Translations under genes and position numbers: made by a program
Assembly: GCA_039720395.1 (NCBI GenBank)
Contig: CM077824.1
Coordinates: 25,869,278 to 25,933,277, forward strand
DNA length: 64,000 nucleotides
Source: Liquidambar formosana
Lineage: Eukaryota; Streptophyta; Magnoliopsida; Saxifragales; Altingiaceae
Direction of reading: 5' to 3'
Notes under the pieces: generated by a model
What the model saw: the letters and a program-made list of their open reading frames with translations, nothing else
What the model was told of the DNA's origin: nothing
Database searches by the model: none
Shown: piece after piece, positions 33,801 through 45,840 of the stretch
Layout: the number at the start of each line of letters is the position of its first letter
Numbering within the stretch: position 1 is the first letter of the stretch

Positions 33801-33878
33801 TTTTCGTTTGTTGTCTTTCACCCATCCATAAAATCCTTTTCGCCAAATCCCTTATGGGCCACTTTTCGTGGGTTCACA
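30874..33878 (+). repeat. Element C 5' LTR
   Basis: It is 3005 bp, TGTCACACCCC...GGGTTCACA. A TATA box TATATAAA is at 31842-31849. A decayed version of the GC-rich hairpin is at 31583-31660, upstream of it. It is related to A/B/F LTRs mainly at both ends and in the R-U5 part. Confidence 0.9.
31842..31849 (+). promoter_or_regulatory. TATA box of LTR C
   Basis: TATATAAA in the LTR about 970 bp after its start, at a place comparable with the TATA boxes of A and B. Confidence 0.55.
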
Positions 33879-33881
33879 GTT

Positions 33882-33899
33882 TGGCGACTCCACTGGGGA
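33882..33899 (+). other. Primer-binding site of C (tRNA-Arg)
   Basis: TGGCGACTCCACTGGGGA, three bases after the LTR end, identical to A and B. Confidence 0.85.
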
Positions 33900-34135
33900 T
33901 GTCGAGGGCTAGACTCATTTAATTTGATTGGGCTAAATTAATTTCTTATTGTTAATTAAAATCAATCACATTGCATCCGCTTGATTGTGTGTTTTCATTT
34001 ATTGCATTGTGTGCGCTACTGTTGCATGATCACTCGATTGTCCCTCGATGTATCCTTGCCAACTGATAGCCTAGTTCGACCTTGGTTTTCCTGATTCCAT
34101 GTGTTGGACGAAGCTATCAAACCTCTCTTGCCAAG

Positions 34136-34219
34136 TACCCTTGGGCTTGCCCTTGGGTATATCAAATGGATCAATCACGTACTGCTGGACCCACGTGACA
34201 TTCCTGATGTCACATGTGG
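34136..34219 (+). promoter_or_regulatory. Paired leader hairpins in C
   Basis: 34136-34159 is the same 24-nt symmetric hairpin as in A and B. 34191-34219 forms CCACGTGACAT paired with ATGTCACATGTGG. In A/B one A-T pair of this stem is G-C, so the stem is kept. The surrounding leader (33900-34648) has no gene. Confidence 0.45.
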
Positions 34220-34648
34220 TTAGGTATAAAGATTGGTACAAGCAAAGTTGAGGACCCTAGCCTACCCTCTTAAAAGAAGGAATTGCATGTAATGGACCTT
34301 CTAGGACACCGTTGGATCACCTATATGCACACACGTTGTTGTGATGATATGCTGCCATGTTTGTGATGTGTTGCCATGTTTTGTTGATTGAGTGGGTAAT
34401 TAAAGGAAACTTTACATCCTACATCCTTAATACGTACCCTTCCCCATGACCCCTGCAAGGGTAATTGGTTAAGAGAACTAATTAAGGGTGTACGTTGTAA
34501 AGATTTTGAGATAATTATGGAAGCTTAGGATGGACCCTTAGGCTGAAAAATTGAGTATTTACCCTATGTTAGAGGGAGAGACGTGCTGGCTTGGATCCGC
34601 GATCAACAAGGGCGCCTAGTCAGTGCTGATTCCATCACTGAGTCGGAT

Positions 34649-35937
34649 ATGGCTGAAGAAAGAACTAGCAATCGAGGTTTCAACCTTGAGGCCGCTTTGA
34701 AAGCTATCATGGAAAAGCTTGATCGCACTACCCAGGTATCCGAGACTGCACTCAAGTTAGCTCAAGACCTTCAATAGAAGAACTCTGAACCTGAATCTAG
34801 GGCCCGTACTACTGATAACAATCAAGGATCCAATGAGTCTGAATCCGCTGAGGAACCATTAGGAGAAGGGGGAGAACTACCCAAGACCAAGGAAGGGGAA
34901 ACCAAAGCCACATCAAGGGAGAGCTCAACCGTCCTGGCAAACAAGGTCGAGGCCTTAGAACGAACTCTGAAGGGAATCCGCAGGTCTGATGATATGGTGG
35001 ACATCCGCACTTTGTCCTTGTTCCCAAAGGCTCGCATCCCGTTACAATTCAAGATGCCGGAGTTGGAAAAATTCGATGGGATTGGCTGTCCTAAAACCCA
35101 CCTCAAAATGTATGTGCGAGCTATGCACCCTCGAGGGGCGAACGATGAGTTATTGGCTCAAATGTTTCATGAGTCATTAGCGAGTTCCGCCTTGAAATGG
35201 TTTTTGTCATTAGAGGAGAATAGAACCAAGACTTGGGAGGATGTGTGCAATGCATTCACGGACCATTACAAGTATAACACTGAAGTGGATGTCACGCGAA
35301 GGGACTTGGAAACCACTAAGCAAGGGGTTAACGAGACTTTCTCCGCCTTCATCACTAGGTGGAGACAAAAGGCTTCCAAGATGACAGACAGACTGAATGA
35401 GGAAGAACAGATTCAGTTGGTAGTGAAGAACTTACTGCCCGTATATCACAAGCACCTCTTTGCTCACTACTTTCCGAACTTCAAGGCTCTTGTTGGGGCT
35501 GGCACACAAGTTGAAGATGCAATCGCCGATGGAACAATCAAAACGGAGGAGGTCCAGAGGAGTCAAAGGACCAACTTTGGAGGAAAACCCAATGCTGAGG
35601 TCAATACCATTACCCAACCCACTCGCCCTTTCTCCCTAAATGACTCCACCTCACCTCGCTAATTCACCGAGCTATACATGCCACTCGAAAGAGTCTTTGA
35701 AAAGCTAAGAAGCCGTGACTCCTGAAAACCCTCGACCCAAGGCCTCCACCAAACCCATTGCCCAAGAACTATAATGAAAATGAATATTGCAAGTTCCACC
35801 AAGCCAAAGGCCATCTAACCAACCATTGTTACCGCCTCTGCCATGAAATCCAAGATTTGCTCAACAAGTAGATCATTTCACCACCCACCGCACCAAATCA
35901 CCCAAATGTCACTCGAAATCCCCTCCCCACTCACAGT
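34649..35937 (+). pseudogene. Element C gag (stops and frameshift)
   Basis: ATG at 34649 (MAEERTSNRGFNLEAALKAI). Capsid motifs match A and B: FKMPELEKFDGIGCPKTHLK and FSAFITRWRQKASKMTD. Stops: TAG at 34775-34777 and TAA at 35660-35662, both where B has glutamine, and then a one-base deletion near 35725. The knuckle CKFHQAKGHLTNHC survives out of frame at about 35788-35830, with another TAG at 35869. Non-functional as it stands. Confidence 0.85.
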
Positions 35938-37956
35938 ATGCCTCCTCCCAACAACATAAATGCCATCGAGCTTGGCTCGTCCCAATCCCGTCAGCCCATA
36001 AGGCAATACACGCCGCTTCCCATGACCTTGACTCAAGTTTTCCACCAATGTTGTGATAAAGGGCTCATATTGCCATGCCATTCAAAGCCGAGGCCTTCGA
36101 CTCCTCACCAATTCTGTTTGTACCATCAGGCGCCCAGACATGATACGGAGGACTGTGTTATACTGAAAAAGGTAGTTCAAGACCTTATTGATCAAAAGGT
36201 TTTGGTATTGCCAAAGAAGTCCATGCAGCGACAATTGAAAGAAAGGTTCGAGGCAGGAGATCCTAAAGTGGGTTTGTTGGGAGAGTCGTCCGGAAAGTTT
36301 GATTACTATGTACTCTACCCCGACCCCATCCCTGATGAGCCCATAATCCCCACAAGTTGGGATGAGTTACCAGAGGAAGTCCAAATGGAAGAGATCGACA
36401 CAATCACATGGGATGACCTCATGGGAGACGTAGGTGAGATTGATGATATGTGGATGAGCGATGACGAAGTGGAGCACATAACTAGAGGGGGTCGCCATTT
36501 CAAGCCTCCGCACTTAGAATCTGACAACCCATTGGGGGACTTGGAAGGTAATCGCCACCTCGACCTGCAAGAAGAGGAGGATGAAGTGCTTAGGCAATTG
36601 AGAAAGACTAATGCCAACATCACTATATGGGGTTTGCTCATGGCCTCTTACAAGCACCGTCAGACTATCTTGAAGTTGCTCAACCAGATACAGGTTCCTG
36701 TTGACACATCCCCAGAAAATTTGGTGAACTTGGTGAATCCAACCTCGAAGAACTCAACCATTGTGTTCTCAGAGGCAGACCTACCTAAAAGTGGACCTAG
36801 CCATTCACAAGCCATGTACATCACTGTCGACACCATGGGAAAGAGGGTTCCGACAGTCTTGATCGACAATGGTTCCGCTCTTAATGTGTGCCCTCTCAGA
36901 ACTGCCACTGTTTTAGGGTTGGATCCAACAGACTTCGTGCCATCCGGGCAAACAGTAAGAGCCTATGATAACACCCGTAGAGAGGTGATTGGAGTGGTCA
37001 CTTTGCCGCTAATTATGGGGCCTACAGAATTCAGAGTGGAGTTCCAAGTGCTGGATGTCCCGTCGTGCTTCAACCTCTTGTTGGGAAGACCTTGGATTCA
37101 TCCTGCAGGGGCTGTCCCTTCTTCATTGCACCAAAAAGTCAAGTTCCCTTATGAAGGGGCCATCGTCACACTCCAAGGTGATTATGACTTGAAGTCGTTG
37201 GGGGTACCCATTTGCGAGATCAAGCCCGAGCCCGTTGGAGCACCATTGTCTGGGTTCGAGTATGTTCAATGCATAGAGAAAGAGCCGGAACAGAGAGAGT
37301 TGATACCTCTCGACTTTTGCCCTCATGGCAACCTACATGTGGGGAACATAATGAAGAAAATGAGTTTCTTCCCAGGCATAGGACTAGGACGCCGTCAGCA
37401 AGGCATACCGGTATCCGTTCAGAGCCGCATTGTCACCTACACCTTCGGATTGGGGTATGAGCCTTCCAAAAAGGACCATATGGAGATGTTGCAGAGAAGC
37501 AGAGAAAGGGTCAAAGCAAAAGCAGAAGGAAGGGTGCCAGATATCTGAATCTCGCCATACCGACCTACCTTGAATGGTTACTTTGTTAAGGAAGGGGAGG
37601 ATTTCCTATTCTGTGGATTCCCCGAACCATCCATTGACAAAGCAACCAAAGCGAGAGTTCCGGGGTTTGAAATATTCTTCACTGAATGGTATCCCATCAC
37701 TGCAACAATGGTTGATGATGAAGCGATTAATGATGACTATTGGGAAAAGAAGAGTGAGGACTGGGCAGAACAGATGGATTCGGAAGCCATGGTTACAATG
37801 TTTCAAGATATGGTTCTTGCTGTAGAGGAATCGGATCTCGAGTGTTCTTCAATTCACCATGCAGCCGTGCCGCTCCTTAATTGGTATCTTGAAGAGGGTA
37901 CCATTGCAGAAGTTCTTGAGGGCGAGGATCTCGACTTACCTGATAGTAGTTTGTAG
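35938..37956 (+). pseudogene. Element C protease with G-patch-like segment
   Basis: The frame holds CLYHQAPRHDTEDCVILKK (second knuckle, GH changed to RH), the acidic linker, and the protease active site VLIDNGSALNVCPLRT with FNLLLGRPWIH. Unlike A and B, about 300 bp follow that encode NIMKKMSFFPGIGLGRRQQG, a glycine-rich G-patch-like motif (about 37348-37410), with flanking sequence. TGA at 37546-37548 interrupts the frame. The C-terminal portion (37570-37956) ends like A and B with LPDSSL. G-patch motifs bind RNA and occur near the protease in some retroelements. Confidence 0.8.
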
Positions 37957-38121
37957 GTTCCTTAGTAGCTTGCCTTAGCTTTCCTTTGAAATGAAGTGTG
38001 TCCGCCTAGCCCACCTTGTGGAGTTAGGAGTCGTTTCCTAGTTGTGGCACATGTGTTTTCTTTTCTTTGTTTTGTTTTGTTAGTTCAGTCAATAAAGTGT
38101 GTTTCTTTTCATTATTTGCAG
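37953..38121 (+). other. Predicted intron between protease and reverse transcriptase in C
   Basis: GTAGGT at 37953 overlaps the protease stop; TTATTTGCAG ends at 38121. Length is 169 bp, equal to B. Removal keeps the frame open into the reverse transcriptase exon. Confidence 0.75.
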
Positions 38122-39154
38122 TGTTTCCTTTCTCTCTTCTATGGATATCTATGGCATGGATATAGATCCTAGGAATGACGTCCCCCCGGAGCTCATCGAC
38201 CAAAGGAAAAGGGGCGTTACCGAACCTAACATGGATGAATTGGAATCAATTAATCTAGGGACAGATGAATTGCCAAGGATAATTAAAATTGGGATAACTC
38301 TCTCGCTGCTAAAAAAGAAAAGTTGATAATACTTCTAAAAGCCAATGTAGAGGCCTTCGCATGGTCTTATGAGGACATGCCTAGTATTGATCCAGATATA
38401 GTGCAACATTACATCCCCACTAATCCCACTAAAAAGCCTATAAAGCAAAAATTAAGAAGATTAAAACCAGAATGGGCTTTGAAAGTAAAAGAAGAGGTAA
38501 CTAAACAATTAGATGCCGGGTTTCTCTAAGTTGTGGAGTACCCTGAATGGCTATCCAACATAGTGCCTGTGCCTAAAAAAGATGGGAAAGTGTGAATGTG
38601 TGTTGACTTCCGCGACCTTAATGCTGCGAGCCCAAAGGATGATTTCCCTCTACCGCATATCGATGTATTGGTGGACAGTACAGCAGGCCATGCCCTTCTC
38701 TCCTTCATGGATGGGTTCTCCAGTTACAACCAGATAAAGATGGCGCCTCGAGACATGGAAAAGACGGCTTTTATCACGTAGTGGGGTACGTATTGCTACA
38801 AGGTAATGCCTTTTGGCTTGAGAAATGCTGGGGCTACTTACCAAAGAGCTGCTACGACCCTATTGCATGATATGATCCATAAAGAAGTAGATGTGTATGT
38901 AGACGACATGATAGTCAAATCTGTAGACCGGGAAGGACATTTCGCGGCATTGGAGAAGTTCCTAGAACGGGCAAAGAAGTACAACCTCCGACTGAATCCT
39001 CAGAAGTGTGCCTTCGGAGTCACCGCGGGGAAGCTGTTGGGTTTCATGATCACTCAGAGAGGAATTGAAGTCGATACAGGGAAGATAAAAGCTATCATGG
39101 AGATGGAGCCACCAAGAACGGAAAAGCAGATCCGGGGTTTTCTGGGGAGAGTTC
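38122..39154 (+). pseudogene. Element C reverse transcriptase (broken, cut by D)
   Basis: Motifs FSSYNQIKMAP, KVMPFGLRNAG and YVDDMIVKSVDR identify the enzyme. Breaks: a one-base deletion near 38310, TAA 38527-38529, TGA 38593-38595 and TAG 38779-38781. Three of these sit where B has Gln, Arg or Gln codons. The last frame is interrupted after FLGR by element D at 39155; the same codon series continues at 48936. Confidence 0.9.
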
Positions 39155-40823
39155 TGTTGGGAATCAAACTAGAGAGGAAAAATACAAAGGCGGAATTTAA
39201 AATTTTTCCTACGATTCCCAAACCCATGAATCTTAATTATGCTTAATACAAAAACCATAAACCCTAACTAGAAGAGGGTAGATTTACTTACAGTTGATTC
39301 AAGTCTTCTCCTTTATGCTCCAAGCTTTGTCTTCTGATTGAGCAGTCCAAGTGCACTGCCTCCAACAGTATCCACACCTAGCTTGAGCAAGTTGTCCTTT
39401 CCTTCTTCTTCCTTAGGGTTGCTAGAGGTGGAGAAGAGGGAGAGAGAGAGAGAGCCTCCAAGGGAATTTTCGGCCAGCACAAGGGAGCCTCCAAAATAGC
39501 TTCAAGTGATGATGTCATCACATCATAAGAGGCTTTAAATAGCCTCCAACTAGGGCCGGCCAAGGGGGGATTCCAAACCCTAATCTAATTTGTGTAATTA
39601 CTCTTAATTACACAATTAGCCCACTAGTTTGCATCAAATACAAATTAGCCCCTTAAAGAACTTTTCTTTAATCACTTATACCCTTTCTCTCATAGACAAT
39701 CAAGCTCTCTTAGCATGATCAGTGTGTGACCCATTGGGTTCACATCATCAAGTAGTAGGAACAGCACAAGTTGTGCACAATGGAACACTTTCCATTAAGG
39801 GTCTAATTGAAACTCCTTTCAATTCCCTAATTGATTATAACTCATTTATATCAATTAGGGCTTCTACTAACCATGAGTAACACCTAGCATATGGCTCATG
39901 GTGTGGTCCTTAATGAGGTGAATAGTCATTTACAAAGAACCCTTCTGTTATAGTTTACAGGTTACAATTCCATCCTTCCATCAACACAATGTCTCCAATT
40001 GAACTAATAGGACATGGAAGTCTGTCAAGTCCCTAGTTCAATTACTTTATACTCATTCATTAATATCAACTCAATGATGAACTTATGGAAACTCCTTTCC
40101 ATATTCATTCTACCATGGGCCCATGGATTTAATGAGTTATATTCAATGAATGCTGTATGAGACATTCACTCCCTTTTTCCTGAGAGTGATGGATTCCTTG
40201 TTGATCACTCACATGCCTTCACACATATAGCAGAAGGGCCAATGAACACCCTTACAGACCCCTGAATAGGATCTGCACTTAGTGTTATCAAACTTCTAAA
40301 GCTACATGCATAAGACAACCATGGTGTCTCAGGTCTAAGGATTACTTGTACCACTATAACAATGAGAAACTGATTGACAGGCAGGTTAAAACTCCATTCA
40401 GTTTATCTCATATCTTTGGTCACATTCAGTGTACCTATTCTGATAATAGGCACCCACTTGTTGGTTGTAGTGTCTCCACACAAATAGCTTGAGACTAGCT
40501 ATCCTCCTATAGAGTCAACCTAACAAGTGCTAGTCCTATGGTTCATTACTGTCCATCATAGTGAACCTTCAACTAGGAATGATTTAGGAGTTTAGTACAG
40601 AGATATATTTACAGTCTCAAAATTACAACCCTTTGTAATTTCATATTCTCAACTCTAACTCCATGGACATATTATGTAAATATAAATGATGCATATAAAC
40701 ATAATAGAATAAGCCCTTTTATTAAATCAATAATAAATGTGACATATATAAATGAAATCAATTGATTGTTCCTAATCCCTAAACAATCATCTCTATGATT
40801 GGCTCTAGGGCATAATCCTAACA
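39155..40823 (-). repeat. Element D 3' LTR
   Basis: Starts TGTTGGGAATC and ends ATCCTAACA on the plus strand. Same family as the solo LTR at 4435-6072 and the fragment at 2589-3484. In element sense, TATTTAAA is followed by a palindromic stretch containing GTGATGATGTCATCAC. Confidence 0.95.
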
Positions 40824-40834
40824 ATCTCCCACTT
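40824..40834 (-). other. Polypurine tract of D
   Basis: AAGTGGGAGAT directly before the 3' LTR on the element strand, the standard copia plus-strand primer sequence. Confidence 0.85.
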
Positions 40835-42450
40835 GCACTATAGCCAATCCACCATGTATCTCATACCCATATCCTGTCGGTGGTGATCCAACACACTTGG
40901 GTTATAGCCTTAGTGAAGGGGTATTCTTTATTCTCTGTTGTATTAAACTTCTATATGTATATGTCATCTCTTCCAATGATCTCTCTAATCACTTGGAATC
41001 GTCGCTTAAAGTTTGGACTTTTGATGAGACCGTGGATCCTTGTCTTGAGTACTAGCCTTATTGTTGTCACAAAAACAATAGTAAAGGCTTCTCAATGTTA
41101 GGAACCACTCCTAGTTCTGCAATGAACTTACTCATCCAAACATGCAGCAATGAGCTCAAATTTACAGCTCCACCATTTAAGGTGAGAACATACCTCGATG
41201 TTGATCTCCTATCATCATCGTCAGATTGAAAATCTGAATCCGTTCTACCAACCATTTCAAGTTTCTTTCTTCATAGGCAAGGGATAGGTCCTTTAGTTCT
41301 TCTCAAGAACTTAAGGATAGCCTTGACTGCTTCCCAGTGTTCCTCATCTGGGTCTGCCTGATATCTGCTCGTAACATTTACAGCAAAACTGATATCTGGT
41401 CTTTCAGTTATAGACAACTTGATTCCATGTCTGACAGGAATTAGACCTCCTTTTGGAATCATGCATTTTGAACTCTTTCAAAATCTTGTCTATGTACTTT
41501 GATTGGGAGAGACTTAGCATCCTTTAGATCTATCTCTATAGACCTCTATTCCTAGAATATAGGATGCTTCTTCCAAATCTTTTATGAAGAAACTTTGTGA
41601 AAAACCAATCTTTCACTTTTGACAACGTCTCTACATTATTCCCTAATAAGTAGAACGTCATTCACTTATAGGACCATAAATGTGATCGCACTCCCACTAA
41701 CCCTTTGTACAATCATGGTACAATAACGGGTTCTATCTCAACAGGGATAGGGGTTGCATCAATGTTGGTTTGTGTCTCATTAGACAACTCTTTGAGTTCT
41801 ATTTTCCTGTTGTTATCTCCTTCTTGAATAAACTCCTTTTTAAGAAAGATTGCAAACTTACAAACAAAACACCTTTTGTTCATCAGGATAATAGATATGA
41901 TATCCTAAACTTTCTTTAGGGTAATCCACAAACCTACATTTAAGTTATCTTGATTTCCAATTTGGTTGCATTATATGTCTCTACATATGTAGTGCATCCC
42001 CATACCTTAACATGCTTAAGGTTTGGTGCTTCCCTTTCCATATCTCATATAGGTCCTAAGGGACAGCCTTGGTTTGAACTCTGTTTCACAGGTACGTGGC
42101 AATTTCTAGGGCATATCCTAACAAGGATAATATTAGGTCGTTGTAACTTATCATGGACCGGACCATATCAAATAAGGTCCTATTCCTCCTTTTGACACAC
42201 CATTTAGTTATGATGTTCTAAGAGGTGTCCATTAGAATAGAATGCCTATTTGAACAAGTTGATCTGAAAGATCACCAGTTAAATATTCGCCTCCTCGATC
42301 CAATCGAAGAGCTTAATACTTTTACTGGTTTGTTTTCTTTACTTCATATCTGAATTCTTTGAACCTTTTCAAATGTTTCAGATTTGTACTTCTTTAAGTA
42401 TATGCACCTATACCTTAACATTTTTAAGTAAAGGTTCATAAAGTATGAGA
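40835..42450 (-). pseudogene. Element D pol remnants (integrase, reverse transcriptase, RNase H)
   Basis: In element order, 42430-42050 carries an integrase piece with LDRGGEYLTGDLSDQLVQ and a decayed ...LNGVS...GG segment. 41700-41270 carries the end of reverse transcriptase with SLSQSKYIDKILKEF and RPDISFAVNVTSRYQADPDE. 41255-40850 carries RNase H with TDSDFQSD, LNGGAV and DPRSHQKSK. Stops and frame changes occur throughout, the YVDD box is lost, and internal deletions shorten RNase H. About 1.6 kb remain of an expected 3.5-4 kb. Confidence 0.85.
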
Positions 42451-42862
42451 AATTATTTCTCTTGTTCTCTTGGGTTTATTAGCATTCAATTTTAGAGCTA
42501 TCATGTTTCATGCAATTCATATTTGCAAGGTAGTTTAGAAGATAAATGCTATAAATTCTAGAAGTAATGAACTCTTCATAAAACATTTATTAAATCAAAA
42601 CTAAAACACTGTTTAGGCAAAACTGAAATAAAGATAATGTTTCTAAAAACTTCTGGAATGTCAAGATAGCTTATTAATTCTAAACTACTCCTTCAGGTAG
42701 AGTCAAGCAGCAAGTCCCATAGCTAATACAGCAACACTTTGCTCCATTCTCTACTCGTAGGGATTTTCCGCTTCTACTCAGCCTTCTGCTTCCCACTAGA
42801 TCCTACATGGAATTCAAAATTCACATCAGAATTAAGTACCCAAGTGGAAGCAAAACTAACAT

Positions 42863-43735
42863 TTAGTTTAGAGCATGATCCATACCTTCCGAAGGTCGGC
42901 TCTTTAGAGTATCCAGATACTCCCGGCAGTTACGTTTCCAGTGCCCATCCTTGCCGCAGTGAAAACAGGTTCCTTTGGCCTTGTCAGTATTACCTTTCTT
43001 GACACCTCCCTTTGGCTTCAAGTTCTTCTTCTTCTTCCCTTGGGTACTCTTACCCTTTCCTTTGCCCTTGCCCTTAGGCTTGGGCTTGGCCTTGGAAGTA
43101 GAAGCTCCATCAAATGCGAGTAAAGAACCTTTTCCCTTCTTCATTGTCTCCTCAGTCATCTTGAGCAAATTGTGCAGCTCGGGGAGAGTGGGCTCAAGCT
43201 TGTTCATATGAAAATTCATTATGAACGGCCCAAATGAATCAGGAAGGGACTGCAATATAATGTCTGAACACATATCAGCTTCAATGATCACATCAAGCTT
43301 TTCAAGCTGCTCGATATGGTTGATCATTTTCAAGGTGTGATCAGTCACAGACGAACCCTCATTCATCCTTGCCTTGAATAGATCCTTGACAATATTGTAC
43401 TTTGCGGTCCTACTTTGCTCCCCATACAACTCTTGTAAGTGGAGAAAGATGTCGCGAGCACTTTTCATGGACTCATGTTGCTTCTGAAGCTCAGGGCTCA
43501 TGGATGCCATCATATAGCATCTTGCCTTCAAATCGTCGTCCATGCGCTTCTGATAAGCGTCTCTCTCTTGCTGAGTTGCAGTCTCAGCCAGTGCCTCAGG
43601 AAGTGTGCCATCAAGTGTGTAGGTAATCTTTTCGGAAGTTAAAACTATTTTCAAGTTCCTCAGCCAATCAAGATAGTTTGGTCCAGTCAAACGGTTGATG
43701 TCCAATATTTTGGATAACGGGTTGAGGTGAGCCAT
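42863..43735 (-). CDS. Element D gag
   Basis: A 290-codon uninterrupted frame with ATG at 43735. The N-terminus MAHLNPLSKILDINRLTGPN and NYLDWLRNLKIVLTSEK belong to the copia gag polyprotein N-terminal region. The capsid-like UBN2 segment holds ELQKQHESMKSARDIFLHLQ and TLPELHNLLKMTEETMKKGK. A lysine/glycine-rich stretch is followed by a perfect zinc knuckle, CFHCGKDGHWKRNC. It packages RNA in virus-like particles. It is the only intact frame of D and ends without protease. A gag-only frame kept open beside a dead pol suggests either recent common ancestry with an active copy or selection for gag. Confidence 0.9.
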   Translation of the reverse strand: MAHLNPLSKILDINRLTGPNYLDWLRNLKIVLTSEKITYTLDGTLPEALAETATQQERDAYQKRMDDDLKARCYMMASMSPELQKQHESMKSARDIFLHLQELYGEQSRTAKYNIVKDLFKARMNEGSSVTDHTLKMINHIEQLEKLDVIIEADMCSDIILQSLPDSFGPFIMNFHMNKLEPTLPELHNLLKMTEETMKKGKGSLLAFDGASTSKAKPKPKGKGKGKGKSTQGKKKKNLKPKGGVKKGNTDKAKGTCFHCGKDGHWKRNCREYLDTLKSRPSEGMDHALN

Positions 43736-43904
43736 TTCTATGAACTACATATAAAATTAAATAGAGAATTAGATTTCATTTTTAATCCATAATGATCGGG
43801 TCTTTAATCATATGGTACCTCCCACTATTTTATCAAATTCCATACACCCTCTAATGGAATTCGGGAATCTTATTCCTAATGGGGATTAGGGTCCCACTGT
43901 GACC

Positions 43905-44216
43905 TAGAAGCCTCACATGTTAGTTTCTTGACTTCTAACCCATAGTAAGAAGACAACTCTTTGTCTATTGCTTCATAAGCAAGTTCCAATCATTTTGCCT
44001 CTAGGGTACATATTCCTCACATGTTAGTTTCTTGGAATACTTCCCTAGTTAAGTTAGGCCCATCATTCACACAGGTATGTTTCACCAAATATATACCTCA
44101 CATGTTAGTTTCTTGGTATATACCAGCTTAGGCACCCCATGATATCTATATATGTGATAGTTTCAAGTAATGTCTTTAATATGGGTAGCTCCTACATGTC
44201 TGCAGCCAGGTACCCA
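43905..44216 (-). repeat. Hairpins with a conserved loop in the D leader
   Basis: Three copies of CCTCACATGTTAGTTTCTTG (43911-43930, 44015-44034, 44096-44115) are each flanked by different complementary arms: TAGAAG/CTTCTA, TATTCC/GGAATA and TATATACC/GGTATATA. A fourth, looser copy at 44182-44216 has TGGGTA/TACCCA around a related loop with CTACATGT. Confidence 0.8.
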
Positions 44217-45339
44217 CATTAAGGGACGTTAGATGATCCTATAATGATGGAAGGCAATGAAGAATCCATTCCCTAATGTATTCTCCATTTCCAACTTAAT
44301 ATTAAAATAGAGGGGTTTTAAGGGTCTCATCAAAATAACTAATCTAACATACATCTCATGCATTTAAATAAGAAATATATAACAACATTATATATATGTA
44401 ATCCACTTATCGATATTAGTCCCTATAAGGTGACATATAACGATCTTTGGATTTGGAGCTATCTCTATTAATCTCATTAAAAGCTCCCACTATGATGATT
44501 ATGGACTTTAAGAGGATTCAATCCAAGCCAATGAATTGAATCCTAGGTCTAAGGTGGGTGTAGGTGATCGTAAAACATTCATTTGAAACATAGCATGCAC
44601 TCTTGAAAATCTTCTCCAAGCTTTCAAGTCCTTCAATCTCCTTCATTGGCTTCATGGTCTCCACCATAGGCTTGTTGGGCTCCACCATGCTCCTTTAGGT
44701 CCACCATGCTCCTTAGTGTGCTCTCGATTACATAACATTTACATAATTTAAAGAAAGGGATACATAAGGGGAATGTGGGGTACATAAGAGAATGATAGAG
44801 AGAGAGAAGAAGGTGGCATGCAAGCCCCAAGTAAATAATACATCACCAAAAATTAACAATTCTTGAAAAATTAATACAACCCATTCATAAGACGGCCAAT
44901 CACAATTGGTTTAAGGGGTATAGTCCATAATCATCATCCATCCATAACCATACAATCATATTGCATAATAAAGGAAATAACTGTAAGCAATAAACATATG
45001 GGCATTCATGGTAACTCTATTGATTGGTTTTCATTAATCTCATTAATGTGTCCTAATCTTATTAGGATATGCATAAATTCTTGAATTAATTAAGTCTTAA
45101 CAATTAAGACATTTAGTTTCAATTAATCAAATCAATTGAAACATTTAAAGTCCCCTAATTGAACACTAATATCAAATATTAGGGTTTCTTTAATTAAACA
45201 AAACAATTTCATTTAATTAAAAATTCCAGATTTTAATTTAATCCTAAATTGTGTTTTAAACCATTTAAAACAATATAAAATTAATCACCATTAATTAAAT
45301 AATCAATTTCGGAATTAAATAAAATCATTTTATTAATTA

Positions 45340-45840
45340 ATTAGTGCATTAGGGTTTCCTAAAACCCTAAACCCTAAATGCATTAACTCTAAACCCTAAG
45401 TGTAACCCTAATGCATTAAATGCCTTATGATTGGTCAATTAATGACCAATCATTTAAACCCTAGGTTTATACGGTATTAATGATTAGGATTAGGGTTTAA
45501 TTAGTGCCACCTAGGATATTAATTACTCCTAATTAATATGCACTAATTAGGGTTTCTAAAACCCTAAACCTTAAACCTATTAAATGCCAATGATTAATTA
45601 CTAAACCATTAATGATCATGATTGGTCATTAATGACCAATCATTTTAACCCTAGGTTAGACACATTAATTACTAGGTTTAGTTATTAATTAATGCATTAA
45701 TAGAATTAGGGTTTAATTAATATGAATTAGGGTTTCCTAAACCCTAAACCCTAGACATCATAAATGCACTTGATTATACCCTAATGATTAATAACCATGA
45801 TTGGTCAATTAATGACCAATCATTAAACATTTTAATTAAG
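45340..45840 (-). repeat. AT-rich repeats with CCAAT palindromes and telomere-like units in D
   Basis: TGATTGGTC...GACCAATCA palindromes occur at 45428-45452, 45619-45642 and 45798-45822, spaced 180-190 bp. Between them are short runs of CCCTAAA, the plant telomere unit, and TTAGGGTTT. Units are diverged. Confidence 0.75.

Noticed and set aside
45340..45840. CCCTAAA runs as an interstitial telomere
   Set aside because: Units are few, interrupted and part of a longer AT-rich repeat inside the leader of D.
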